Under the pieces are notes generated by a model. That model was not told the DNA's origin and did no database searches. It was given only the letters and a program-made list of their open reading frames with translations. Of a stretch of 64,000 nt of DNA, positions 15,901 through 24,521 are shown one piece after another. The position numbers and the translations under genes are program-made. This stretch comes from CAZUMW01 sp964621615. GTDB lineage: Bacteria; Desulfobacterota; WTBG01; CAIYCZ01; CAIRTM01. Position 1 is the stretch's first letter, and each line of letters starts with the position of its first letter. Where the stretch lies: contig CAZUMW010000016.1 of assembly GCA_964621615.1 (NCBI GenBank), positions 1-64,000 on the forward strand. The letters run 5' to 3'.

Positions 15901-17328
15901 GTGAGCTCTTCACGCCAGTATCTTATCAATGTTTCCTCTCAGACGCTGGGTCGGCTGTGCTCCATGGGAGGGCACTTTCTGGTGCTTATACTCGTGGCGC
16001 GCGTCCTGGGCACGGAAATGTTCGGCCGATACTCATATATACTGACGTTTCTTTCTCTGGCGACAATACTTGCACAATTCGGCACAAACTCGGTTCTGGC
16101 CAAGGATATCGCCCAGGCGTGCGGAGAGGACGCACGGGCATACTGGGGGACCTACCTGCTGCTGCGGCTCGGACTGAGCCTGCTTGTTATGATCCCCGCC
16201 GCGGCTGCAGCGTGGCTTCTCCGCGAGGATCTGTTCATCTGCCTTCTGACCGGATGCCTTGCGATTCCCTTTCTCGCCTCGCGCTTCTTTGAGCCGGTCT
16301 ATCAGGTGTATAACAGGCCGTGGTACTCCTTGTATACCCTGGCCCTCTACGGGGCGGTATACGCTGCATGTGCCGGAGCCGCTCTTATTGCAGCGCGCGC
16401 TCTTTACCCGGTTGTGCTTGTGTATGCTGCATCTAACGTGGTGTATGCCGCCGCTGCGCTCGCCCTCTCGCTGCGCCTTGTGAAGCCCGCTCTCAAGCCC
16501 GGCTGGTCGAAGATAAAGGCAATTATGCGGCTGAGCTTTCCCATCGGCATATCCGATATATTCATACTGCTCAACACGCGCGCCGATATTTTTATGCTTG
16601 CCTGGATGCAGTCGGATTATGCGGTCGGGATATACAATGCTGCATTCCGGTTTTTTGACATGGCCGTCATTCTGGCCCTGACCGCCATGAACCCGATTAT
16701 ACCCGTTTTCTCCCGGCTTGCCGCTTGCGACCGCGGCCGGCTCAAGCGCCGGTTCACGGAGCTGATAGAGCTTATAGCCGTCTTCTGCGTGCCCGCTGCC
16801 GTGCTGGCTCCCCATGTGTCGCCGGCGATCATGCGCCTTTTTTTCGGCGAGCCGTTTGCCGCATCGGCTGATGTTTTAAATATCCTTGCCTGGGTTTCCG
16901 TGGTGGTGTTTTACTCGCTGTTCGGCTCAGCCCTCTGCCTGTCTATCGGGGTGGTCAATTATAAATACTGGAGCGCCCCGGCGGCGGCAGCGCTGAATAT
17001 TTTCATTAACTATCTGCTGATTCCCCGATACAGCTTTATCGGATCGGCGTGGGCCACGCTCATCTGTGAGATTTTTCTGGCAGGGGCGACATTCTTTTTT
17101 ATAATAAGAAATCTCGGCTCTGTATTCAGATGGCGGCGGTGGCTGAGGATTGCAGCGGCCAACGCTGTTTTGTTTGCCGCTGCAGCGCTTATGCGGCCCC
17201 TTCCGGCTGCGCCGGCCCTTGCGGGGGCGGTTTTTATATATGCGGTGACCTGCTTTGTGCTTGGAATCCTTTCGCGGGATGCAGTGAGGCGCGCCGCCGG
17301 CTTGTTCAACAGAAGCGGCGGCGCTTAA
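15901..17328 (+). CDS. Wzx-like polysaccharide flippase (MOP/MVF superfamily)
   Basis: The 475-residue protein has about 12-14 membrane segments and the layout of polysaccharide biosynthesis flippases: a first segment with Gly-rich residues (LGRLCSMGGHFLVLILVARV), then LGTEMFGRYSY, and the mid-protein region MRLSFPIGISDIFILLNTRADIFML typical of Wzx. It should move lipid-linked repeat units to the periplasmic face. The start is GTG at 15901, 52 bp after the GT4 gene. No other flippase is seen in the locus. Confidence 0.9.
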   Translation: MSSSRQYLINVSSQTLGRLCSMGGHFLVLILVARVLGTEMFGRYSYILTFLSLATILAQFGTNSVLAKDIAQACGEDARAYWGTYLLLRLGLSLLVMIPAAAAAWLLREDLFICLLTGCLAIPFLASRFFEPVYQVYNRPWYSLYTLALYGAVYAACAGAALIAARALYPVVLVYAASNVVYAAAALALSLRLVKPALKPGWSKIKAIMRLSFPIGISDIFILLNTRADIFMLAWMQSDYAVGIYNAAFRFFDMAVILALTAMNPIIPVFSRLAACDRGRLKRRFTELIELIAVFCVPAAVLAPHVSPAIMRLFFGEPFAASADVLNILAWVSVVVFYSLFGSALCLSIGVVNYKYWSAPAAAALNIFINYLLIPRYSFIGSAWATLICEIFLAGATFFFIIRNLGSVFRWRRWLRIAAANAVLFAAAALMRPLPAAPALAGAVFIYAVTCFVLGILSRDAVRRAAGLFNRSGGA

Positions 17329-17354
17329 CCATAGAGAGGGCTGATGCGGACAGT

Positions 17355-19001
17355 ATGCCGGCCGGAATGAAAAAATTTGTTTTTCTCTTCATAGCCATGC
17401 ACTTCATGCTCGCTGCGCTCAGCTGGGAGCACACATGGGACGACAGCGCCATTACGCTGGGGCTGTCAAAAAACCTGGTGCTGCTGGGTGATATGCGCCC
17501 CGGGCTTTTTTCCGACCGCGTGGACTGCACGTCGTCGTTTCTGTGGATGGCGCTCAACAGCGCCGGATTTGTGCTGCATCGCAGCCCGGACCTGCTGCTC
17601 TTGTGTGCAAAGGCAGCAGGGCTTTTGCTGAACGCCGTCAATATTGTGCTTTTGTATATGCTGCTGGGCAGAGCCCTTAGGCACAAGGCTCACATCGGGC
17701 TGGGGCTTTTTGTTTTCTGCTGTGCTGCGATTACGGTGATTGAGTCCCGCAACGGCATGGAAACCCCGCTGTATCTGACGATTGTGCTGGCGTCCTATCT
17801 GCTGTATCAGCCACCCGGCACCGGCAGCAAAGGCCGCTACGCCTGCTTTATCATCGTTTCCTCGATGATGGTTTTCATACGACACGAGGGCCCTCTGTAT
17901 CTATTGCCCTTTTTCCTGTGGGAATGCGCGTCTGCACGCCGGCATGCGCTGCGCAGGCCCCACCTGTGGATCTGGGCGCTTCTGGCACTTGCCTACCATC
18001 TGTGGCATTACAGCTTCTTCGGCAGCATACTGACTAACCCGATGATCGCCAAGCAGCATGCGCCATATACGCCGTCATTCGGCAGCCTGCTGCCCGCGGC
18101 GGTTTTTCATGTTTACCCCCTGTGGCAGCTCGCGCTCACCGTCGCCCCGCTTCTGGCTGTGTGTGCACTTGTGCTGATTTCAGGGCGGGCGCTGCGGCGG
18201 GGCGCCATCGGGCGGTTTTTTTCAGCACACGGCCTTGCGTGCATGATTGTTGGGTTCGGGGTTCTGTTTAATCTTGCCATCGGCATCAACTGGGGGCCGA
18301 CAAACCGCATGGCCTATCCCGTGCTGCCGTTTGTGATTCTGCTTCTTTTGCTGTCCGCCGAAGAGGCGCGTGACGGGCGGCGCCTGCCGGGCATTGTTAT
18401 TATTCTTGCCGGGCTTTTGTTTGTTCCCTATCAGCTGGCGCTGCACAGAAAGGATATGCCGAACATGCCCCCTGTTGCTGCCATACGGCATAACGCCCGC
18501 CTGGCCGGGCATCTGCGGGCCCTTTCCGGAAAAGACAAAATAATATATGCCGGCCCGGATATGGGCGGGGTTGTGCTGTTCGGGCGGCGCATGCGCGTTG
18601 TCGATACAGGGCTGCTGTGCAATACGTATCTGGCCCGTCACGGGTACGATGCCTTTGAGGAGTATGTGCTTGTGCGCGAAAGGCCCGATATTATTGAAAC
18701 GCACGGGGTCTGGACGCTCGTCAGCGGCATTTACCGTATGGAGGATTTTTATGCGCGGTATGTACCCCTGCGCATAGACTGCACGGCGTGGGGCATCGAT
18801 GAGCCGGCCTTTGCAATAACGCAGTTTTATATCAGAAAATCGCTGCTCCGGCGCCTGCCGCCCGGGAGCGCTCAGATCATAGATCGCCCCCTTCGCCGGC
18901 TGAACGGGGGCGTCCCGTATTACGGCGATCACCTTGACCGCTCTATACAGACGCGCTTCGGCAGGCACGTGTTTTTGAAAATGCCGCCGGGTCATGCGTA
19001 A
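17355..19001 (+). CDS. GT-C-like polytopic membrane protein
   Basis: I place the start at ATG 17355 (another ATG lies at 17367); an upstream extension of this frame would overlap the flippase gene by about 200 bp. The 548-residue protein has about 11-12 membrane segments and a soluble C-terminal domain of roughly 150 residues. The first loop has WDDSAITLGLSKNLVLLGD and then DRVDCTSSFLWMAL, matching the DD-x-x-IT and TSFLW pattern of lipid-linked-sugar GT-C transferases. It may add a branch sugar on the periplasmic face. Substrate is unknown. Confidence 0.78.
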   Translation: MPAGMKKFVFLFIAMHFMLAALSWEHTWDDSAITLGLSKNLVLLGDMRPGLFSDRVDCTSSFLWMALNSAGFVLHRSPDLLLLCAKAAGLLLNAVNIVLLYMLLGRALRHKAHIGLGLFVFCCAAITVIESRNGMETPLYLTIVLASYLLYQPPGTGSKGRYACFIIVSSMMVFIRHEGPLYLLPFFLWECASARRHALRRPHLWIWALLALAYHLWHYSFFGSILTNPMIAKQHAPYTPSFGSLLPAAVFHVYPLWQLALTVAPLLAVCALVLISGRALRRGAIGRFFSAHGLACMIVGFGVLFNLAIGINWGPTNRMAYPVLPFVILLLLLSAEEARDGRRLPGIVIILAGLLFVPYQLALHRKDMPNMPPVAAIRHNARLAGHLRALSGKDKIIYAGPDMGGVVLFGRRMRVVDTGLLCNTYLARHGYDAFEEYVLVRERPDIIETHGVWTLVSGIYRMEDFYARYVPLRIDCTAWGIDEPAFAITQFYIRKSLLRRLPPGSAQIIDRPLRRLNGGVPYYGDHLDRSIQTRFGRHVFLKMPPGHA

Positions 19002-19012
19002 GGGGCCAGAAC

Positions 19013-19981
19013 ATGAAAAACAATATGATCCTGCTCATGCTATCCCTTGTCATATCGCTGGCTGTGTGCGAAGCTGCTGCGCGTGCGCTGCTGTACGTGC
19101 GAACCCCTGAGGGGATGGTGTTCGATAGGGATATCATTTACACCTACGAGCCGCACGCGCCCTGCCGCGGGGAGCGCCTCAACGATATCGGCTGTATCGG
19201 CGACGACGTAGCCATGCCCAAAAAGAAGGGTGAGATCAGGGTGTTTCTGCTCGGCGGGTCGACATCATTTTACTTCGATTATGCGGACACGGTGCGCCGG
19301 CATCTGTCGCAGCGCTGCCAGGGCCGTACGGTAAAAGTCATATCCTGCGGAAAGCCCCGCTACACGTCCTATATCAACCTGGTTAATTTAAAAAAAAACC
19401 TGCTGCAGTACGACCCTGATGTCATTGTGCTGTATATGGGCATAAATGACAACATATACAACACCTTTCCCTGGACGGACGACCTGCCTGATGTCGGATT
19501 TTTCAACTGGCGCTCGCTGAGCAGGTCCCTTTTTGTAACGCTGATACAATATTACCTTGTTGACAAAAATATACGGTCAAACCCTGACTTTTCGCTGCAG
19601 GAGCTGAGAAGCGCTGAAAAATTCCGCTCAAATGTAAAAGCCATTATCGACACGGCCGAACAGCATACTATAAAGACGGTTCTTGCAACCTTTGCTGTGG
19701 CGTATCCTACGCAGGATAAGAAGCTGCTGGAGCATCTGCGCAGCGAGGAAGAGGAAATGGAGCATTTCTGGGGGCGCATACCCTCAACGGCTCTCGGGGT
19801 GCGGGAGCATAACCGCATTATGCTGGAGCTGGCCCGGAAGCACGGCCTGCCGGTTGCCAGGGTGGATGAGGCGCTGCCCGGCACCTCCGAATTTTTCATA
19901 GACATGTGCCATTTTACGCACAGGGGCAAAGCGGCATTCGGCAGCTGCATTGCAGAGGCGATTCCTGTATGCAGAGATTAG
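19013..19981 (+). CDS. Membrane-anchored SGNH/GDSL-family hydrolase
   Basis: The 322-residue protein has an N-terminal hydrophobic anchor (about 4-22) and then an SGNH fold. Visible blocks are LLGGSTSFYFDYA (nucleophile Ser region), LYMGINDNIYN (block III Asn region) and DMCHFTHRGKAAF, giving the Asp-x-x-His of block V. Enzymes of this type add or remove acyl groups on sugars. Position between a GT-C-like gene and secreted proteins suggests work on the exported polymer in the periplasm. It starts 11 bp after the previous gene with GGGG upstream. Confidence 0.85.
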   Translation: MKNNMILLMLSLVISLAVCEAAARALLYVRTPEGMVFDRDIIYTYEPHAPCRGERLNDIGCIGDDVAMPKKKGEIRVFLLGGSTSFYFDYADTVRRHLSQRCQGRTVKVISCGKPRYTSYINLVNLKKNLLQYDPDVIVLYMGINDNIYNTFPWTDDLPDVGFFNWRSLSRSLFVTLIQYYLVDKNIRSNPDFSLQELRSAEKFRSNVKAIIDTAEQHTIKTVLATFAVAYPTQDKKLLEHLRSEEEEMEHFWGRIPSTALGVREHNRIMLELARKHGLPVARVDEALPGTSEFFIDMCHFTHRGKAAFGSCIAEAIPVCRD

Positions 19982-20054
19982 AGTCCGGGGTCCCGGCGTG
20001 TGGCTTCATAATATACTATTCCATCGCTGCGGAAGGCCGCACAGCAATGATCGA

Positions 20055-20083
20055 TTGTCAACCGGCGGTAATTGTGATATTTT
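20055..20083 (+). promoter_or_regulatory. Predicted internal sigma-70-like promoter
   Basis: TTGTCA (20055-20060) and TATTTT (20078-20083) are 17 bases apart, 27 bp before the small secreted protein gene. It would give the distal genes of the locus their own transcription. Confidence 0.45.
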
Positions 20084-20109
20084 TTAAAAAAAGAACATGA
20101 GCGCACATT

Positions 20110-20661
20110 ATGCTGAATCACTGTATTTTTCTCATTCACGGCTGTGTTTGTTTTCTTCGTAACCCCTTCCGCACTGTGGGGATGTGTGCCGCAGGGGTGC
20201 TGGCGTGCCTTGCTGCTGCAGCGCCTCAGCCCGCAGCAGCGCAGGAGTGCTTTGTTGCACAGGACTGTGTGGGGGTTATTCAGCCGTATTTAATGGTGCG
20301 GGTGTGTGATCTTGCCGCGCAGACGCGGCTTGACTTGCCGCTGGAGGAATTTCCCCAGATGTTTGATCCCGCACGGATACGAATCATTCCCGATGATGTC
20401 AGGGCGGCGTATGAAGATATGTCCGACAGGCGCCAGTTTGTCACCCTCGATAAAGGTACGCCCCTGTTTGACTGCCAGTATGATCTTAAAGCAATTAAGA
20501 ATGATCCCAGGGCGGCGGAGCTAAAGGGCATCCATCTGCCCGTATACAACTGCCGCGGGATTTCTCATTCATTTGTACCCGTACGGCCGCAAGGGTTTAA
20601 AAAATGTTACTGGGTTGCGGTTGAAGCGGTTGATTGTTCAAAGAAGTTCAGGTTGCCGTAA
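20110..20661 (+). CDS. Small secreted Cys-rich protein of unknown function
   Basis: I do not recognise this family. The 183-residue product has a signal peptide whose hydrophobic core is MCAAGVLACLAAAAPQ, with likely cleavage after AAAQ near residue 53 or just before; a shorter start near residue 25 is possible. The mature part of about 130 residues has seven cysteines and no obvious repeats. It is rich in Asp-Pro and aromatic residues. Its stop TAA overlaps the ATG of the GH9 gene by one base, so the two are coupled. A partner or inhibitor role for the glucanase is a guess. Confidence 0.7.
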   Translation: MLNHCIFLIHGCVCFLRNPFRTVGMCAAGVLACLAAAAPQPAAAQECFVAQDCVGVIQPYLMVRVCDLAAQTRLDLPLEEFPQMFDPARIRIIPDDVRAAYEDMSDRRQFVTLDKGTPLFDCQYDLKAIKNDPRAAELKGIHLPVYNCRGISHSFVPVRPQGFKKCYWVAVEAVDCSKKFRLP

Positions 20662-23081
20662 TGCCGGCCGCGCACGTCTGCCGAGACATCCCCCTGCCGA
20701 TAATCGTACTGACAGCATTTCTTGTATTGCTTCCCGCGGCCTGCGGCGCGCAGAAAGAAAGCGAAACCGGTGCGGGCCCGCCCGCCCGCCGCGCTGATCC
20801 TTCGCCGGGAATCACGCACCTCGGGCCGGTTGGGCCAGACATCCTCTCGCTGTGCGTCCGTGCGGGCCGCGTCGAGCACGGCCGGCAGAAGCCGTACCGG
20901 CAGCAGAAAGGCGACCGCATTGTTCGTGACGGTGAGGGCACCAGGTGGCTTGTGCGCAACGGGAAAAAAGCTGCCTGCGTCGTCGGCAGGAATGCCGATA
21001 CGCTTATGACCCCTGACCGCTTCAGGGGCAAAAAGCTGCGCACTGCATGGGCTGACCGGCCTGCAAGCTACCGGATTTCATCGTCAGAGGATCCCTCTTA
21101 CGCCGGCGGCAGGAAGCCCTCAGCGGTATACCGCAAAAGCCGGCCGACAGATATGCCCCGATCAGGCGGCCGCCTTGACATGCCGATGGAGCATATCCTT
21201 TACCTCACACTGCCCGCGCCCCTCGACCGGGGAAAGGCATACACAATAGAATTCCTGCCGTCCCGGCTGCCTGCACAAGCGTTTGTGTACGATCCCCGCA
21301 GCATGCGCAGCGAAGCCGTTCATATCAGCCATCTCGGGTTCAGGCCCGATGACCCGGGCAAAGTGTTTTTTGTCTCCTTGTGGATGGGCAGCGGGGGGGC
21401 GAAGCGCTTCCGGGAGGGAGCGGCGTTTCATGTGCTCGATGACGAACGCGGAACGCCGGTCCATTCCGGCACGATCCGCCTCGAAAAGCCTGCCGGCGAA
21501 AAAGACGAGGATGCCTACAAGAGAAACTTCAGCGGTGTCAACGTCTATATGGGCGATTTCAGCAGCCTGCAGCGCCCCGGCACATACCGTGTGTATGTGG
21601 AAGGAGTGGGGTGCTCGTACCCGTTCAGCATCGGCGATGCCGCCTGGCGCAGCGCCTTCTATATTGCCGCGCGCGGGTTTTATCACCAGAGAAGCGGCAT
21701 CAGGATCGGCCCGCCGCATACGGCATTCACGCGCCCGCGCTGCTTTCACCCGGAGGACGGGATAGAGGTGTATGCGTCGACAACCCCGCTTATTAACACG
21801 CCGAACGGTCTCGGCAGGGGGCGCGACAATTTCTCACAGCTCATCAGGGGGAAGACGGACCGGGTCCTTCCCAACGCCTGGGGGGGCTATTGTGACGCGG
21901 GCGACTGGGACAGGCGGATACAGCACCTTGCTGTCGCCCGGCTGCTGCTTGACCTGTCGCTTCTTTTTCCCGCCTTTTTCAAAAATCTTGCGCTTGACAT
22001 TCCGGAGTCAGGCGACTCGCTGCCCGATATCGTCAACGAGGCCCTGTGGGGAGTGGATTTTTTCCGCAGGCTTCAGACGCCGGAGGGCGGCGTACGGGGC
22101 GGCATCGAGTCCGCCGGCCACCCGCGCCGCGGCGAGGGCAGCTGGCAGGAGTCGTGGGATGTTATGGCATACGCTCCCGGCGTGTGGTCAAGCTATCTGT
22201 ATGCAGGTGCGGCCGCCAGGGCTTCGCTCTGGCTGAAGGAGCATGCGGCGGATATGTGGGAGCAGTATCGGGACAGCGCGGTCCGGGCTATGCGGTGGGC
22301 CGAAAAAAAGCGCACGGAGGGATCCGTCGCGCCGTATCCGCATCAGGTCGGCGATGCGCGCAACCTTGCAGCTGCAGAGCTGTTCCGGCTGCTGGGGGAC
22401 AAAAAGTGGCACGGTATCTTTCTGTCAACAACGGCCTTTACCAGGCCGGGCGCGCCCGTGTATCGCTATCAGCATCATGATCAGGCAGAGGCCGCCTGGG
22501 TATATTATAGCACCGGCCGCCCCGGCGTTAATAAGGCGGTGCAGAAAAACTGCAGCAGCGCACTTGTACGCGAAGCCGACCGCCGCATTGAAACGCAGAA
22601 CAACACCGGCTTCAAATGGACCAAACACCGCTGGCGCCCGTCTGCTGCCGGCGTTTTTACACGGCCCGACTGCATCAGCGCTGTCAGGGCGCATGTTATA
22701 ACCGGTGACGAAAAGTACCTGCGCTGCGCTGTGCTTGCCTGCCAGACCGGTGCGGGCGCAAATCCGCTCAACATGTGTTACACCACCGGCCTGGGGCATA
22801 AATATCCGCGCAACGTGCTGCACATCGATGCGCGCGTTTCCGGTCAGCAGCCGCCGCCCGGCCTGACCGTGTGCGGGCCGATGGACATACAGCTGTTCGG
22901 CGGCAAAAAAAACCGTTATCTGCGGCTTGTGGACAGGTTCTGCTATCCGCCCACGGCATCGTGGCCGATTATTGAAAATTACCGTGATGTGTTCTGGTGG
23001 CCCGGGATGTGTGAGTACACGGTGCATCAGCTTATGGCGCCCAACGCATACGTGTGGGGCTATCTTGCCGCGCGCGAATAG
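20661..23081 (+). CDS. Glycoside hydrolase family 9 (glucanase) with N-terminal Ig-like domain
   Basis: I place the start at ATG 20661, which overlaps the previous stop, giving 806 residues with an N-terminal signal sequence ending near PAACGAQK. Around residues 200-310 lies a CelD_N-like Ig domain (VHISHLGFRPDDPGKVFF is its typical opening). The GH9 catalytic (alpha/alpha)6 barrel follows: WGGYCDAGDWDRRIQHLAVA holds the catalytic DAGD aspartates, and GMCEYTVHQLMAP near the end supplies a candidate acid Glu. PLNMCYTTGLG matches the conserved GH9 NPxxxxYxTG block. Likely activity is on beta-1,4-glucan or related chains. In a polysaccharide locus such an enzyme may trim the polymer or aid release; this role is inference. 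Confidence 0.9.
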   Translation: MPAAHVCRDIPLPIIVLTAFLVLLPAACGAQKESETGAGPPARRADPSPGITHLGPVGPDILSLCVRAGRVEHGRQKPYRQQKGDRIVRDGEGTRWLVRNGKKAACVVGRNADTLMTPDRFRGKKLRTAWADRPASYRISSSEDPSYAGGRKPSAVYRKSRPTDMPRSGGRLDMPMEHILYLTLPAPLDRGKAYTIEFLPSRLPAQAFVYDPRSMRSEAVHISHLGFRPDDPGKVFFVSLWMGSGGAKRFREGAAFHVLDDERGTPVHSGTIRLEKPAGEKDEDAYKRNFSGVNVYMGDFSSLQRPGTYRVYVEGVGCSYPFSIGDAAWRSAFYIAARGFYHQRSGIRIGPPHTAFTRPRCFHPEDGIEVYASTTPLINTPNGLGRGRDNFSQLIRGKTDRVLPNAWGGYCDAGDWDRRIQHLAVARLLLDLSLLFPAFFKNLALDIPESGDSLPDIVNEALWGVDFFRRLQTPEGGVRGGIESAGHPRRGEGSWQESWDVMAYAPGVWSSYLYAGAAARASLWLKEHAADMWEQYRDSAVRAMRWAEKKRTEGSVAPYPHQVGDARNLAAAELFRLLGDKKWHGIFLSTTAFTRPGAPVYRYQHHDQAEAAWVYYSTGRPGVNKAVQKNCSSALVREADRRIETQNNTGFKWTKHRWRPSAAGVFTRPDCISAVRAHVITGDEKYLRCAVLACQTGAGANPLNMCYTTGLGHKYPRNVLHIDARVSGQQPPPGLTVCGPMDIQLFGGKKNRYLRLVDRFCYPPTASWPIIENYRDVFWWPGMCEYTVHQLMAPNAYVWGYLAARE

Positions 23082-23115
23082 AGCGGCGGCCCCGTCACAT
23101 ACCACGAGCGTTTAT

Positions 23116-24468
23116 ATGAGCGATACATACACCGATAACAGACAATACCCCCTTATCCGCCTCTGTGCGCGGGTGCTTATTATCGTATCCCTGTGCGCGA
23201 ACGCGGTTTTTGCCGTTCTGCTGCTCAGCCGGGATATCCGCACCGCTATTTTTGAAAAGCTTGAAGAGCGCTTTTTTACAGCACAGGTGACCATACAGCC
23301 CGGCAGATGGCACAAAAGAAAGGGGCTCCCCGGCGGGCGGCATGCCGATGTGTTCAGAAAGCTGGAGGCAATAGGATACGTTGACGGCAAGAGCCCCGCC
23401 CCGCCCGCTGCAAACGTTACCGTATACGATCCGGACCGGGCCTTTAACGGCCTTAATCTGTATACCTCAGGCCATGCGCCGATCGCGATTCTGATGGATA
23501 TGAAAGGCAGGGCGCTCCACTCCTGGCGCTATGACTTTCAAAGTGTGTGGCCCGATGCCGAGGTGCCGGACGACACGCAGAACCATCGCTTCTGGAGGCG
23601 AGTTCACCTGTGCGAGAACGGCGACCTGCTTGCGATATTCGAGGGGCTCGGGCTCATAAAGCTGGATAAGCACTCAAACCTTCTGTGGGACTATCCTGGA
23701 AGAGCCCATCATGATCTGTTTGTCATGAACGACGGTTCGATTTATGTGCTGACCCGCGAAGCGGCCCTGCATCCCCGCTACGATAAACAGTATCCGGTTC
23801 TTGAGGATTTCATATGTATACTTGACAGCCGGGGCAGAGAAGTCCGGAAAATATCGATTCTGGAGAGCATAGAGAAGTCCCGCTACAGCCCGCTGCTCAG
23901 CATGCGCCCGGTGCGCGGCGATTTTATGCACACCAACACCCTGGAGGTTCTTGACGGCCGCCTCGCACATCGAAGCCCGGCTTTCAGCTCAGGAAATGTG
24001 CTCATATCGATGCTCAAGCTCGACACCATCGGTATCATAAACATAGACAGGCAGCGCATGGTCTGGGCGCTCACCGGCATGTGGCGGCTCCAGCATCAGC
24101 CGACGGTTCTCGACAGCGGCACGATGCTCATTTTCGACAATCAGGGCCACCGCGGCAAATCCCGGGTATTGGAATTCGACCCGTTCACGCAGGAAATCGC
24201 GTGGGTCTATGCCCACTCGCCCGAACAGCCGTTTTTTTCCGAGGATTGCGGCTCAAGCGCACAGCTGCCGAACGGAAATGTGCTGATATCGGAAACAAAC
24301 AGCGGCAGAGCGTTTGAGGTCACCCCAGACAAAACCGTGGTCTGGGAATTCTACTCCCCGCACCGGGCGGGGGAAAACGGGCAGTTTATTGCATCCCTGT
24401 TTGAAATGATACGATTCGGGCCCGGGCGCTCCTTCGCGTGGCTTGACAGCGGCGAGCAGGAGCGCTGA
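23116..24468 (+). CDS. Arylsulfotransferase (ASST)-like propeller protein, membrane-anchored
   Basis: The start at ATG 23116 gives 450 residues with a single N-terminal hydrophobic anchor (about 17-38). The rest is a beta-propeller of the arylsulfotransferase type: GHAPIAILMDMKGRALHSW, HHDLFVMNDGSIYVL, FMHTNTLEVL and QHQPTVLDSGTMLIFDNQG are typical repeats with conserved histidines. Confirmed members move sulfate between phenolic compounds in the periplasm. Whether this one sulfates a sugar, or is only structural, is open. It lies 35 bp after the GH9 gene. Confidence 0.8.
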   Translation: MSDTYTDNRQYPLIRLCARVLIIVSLCANAVFAVLLLSRDIRTAIFEKLEERFFTAQVTIQPGRWHKRKGLPGGRHADVFRKLEAIGYVDGKSPAPPAANVTVYDPDRAFNGLNLYTSGHAPIAILMDMKGRALHSWRYDFQSVWPDAEVPDDTQNHRFWRRVHLCENGDLLAIFEGLGLIKLDKHSNLLWDYPGRAHHDLFVMNDGSIYVLTREAALHPRYDKQYPVLEDFICILDSRGREVRKISILESIEKSRYSPLLSMRPVRGDFMHTNTLEVLDGRLAHRSPAFSSGNVLISMLKLDTIGIINIDRQRMVWALTGMWRLQHQPTVLDSGTMLIFDNQGHRGKSRVLEFDPFTQEIAWVYAHSPEQPFFSEDCGSSAQLPNGNVLISETNSGRAFEVTPDKTVVWEFYSPHRAGENGQFIASLFEMIRFGPGRSFAWLDSGEQER

Positions 24469-24521
24469 CTGGGGTGGGGGAGCACTGTCACTGCCGACAG
24501 CAGCAGCGGGGTACTGTAACG

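Noticed and set aside
14943..15929. Open frame of over 300 codons on the minus strand
   Set aside because: It lies fully opposite a well-supported GT4 gene and has no motif or ribosome site.
17130..17354. Upstream extension of the GT-C-like gene into the flippase gene
   Set aside because: The extension is out of frame with the flippase but has no homology-like features and no ribosome site. The start at 17355 fits better.
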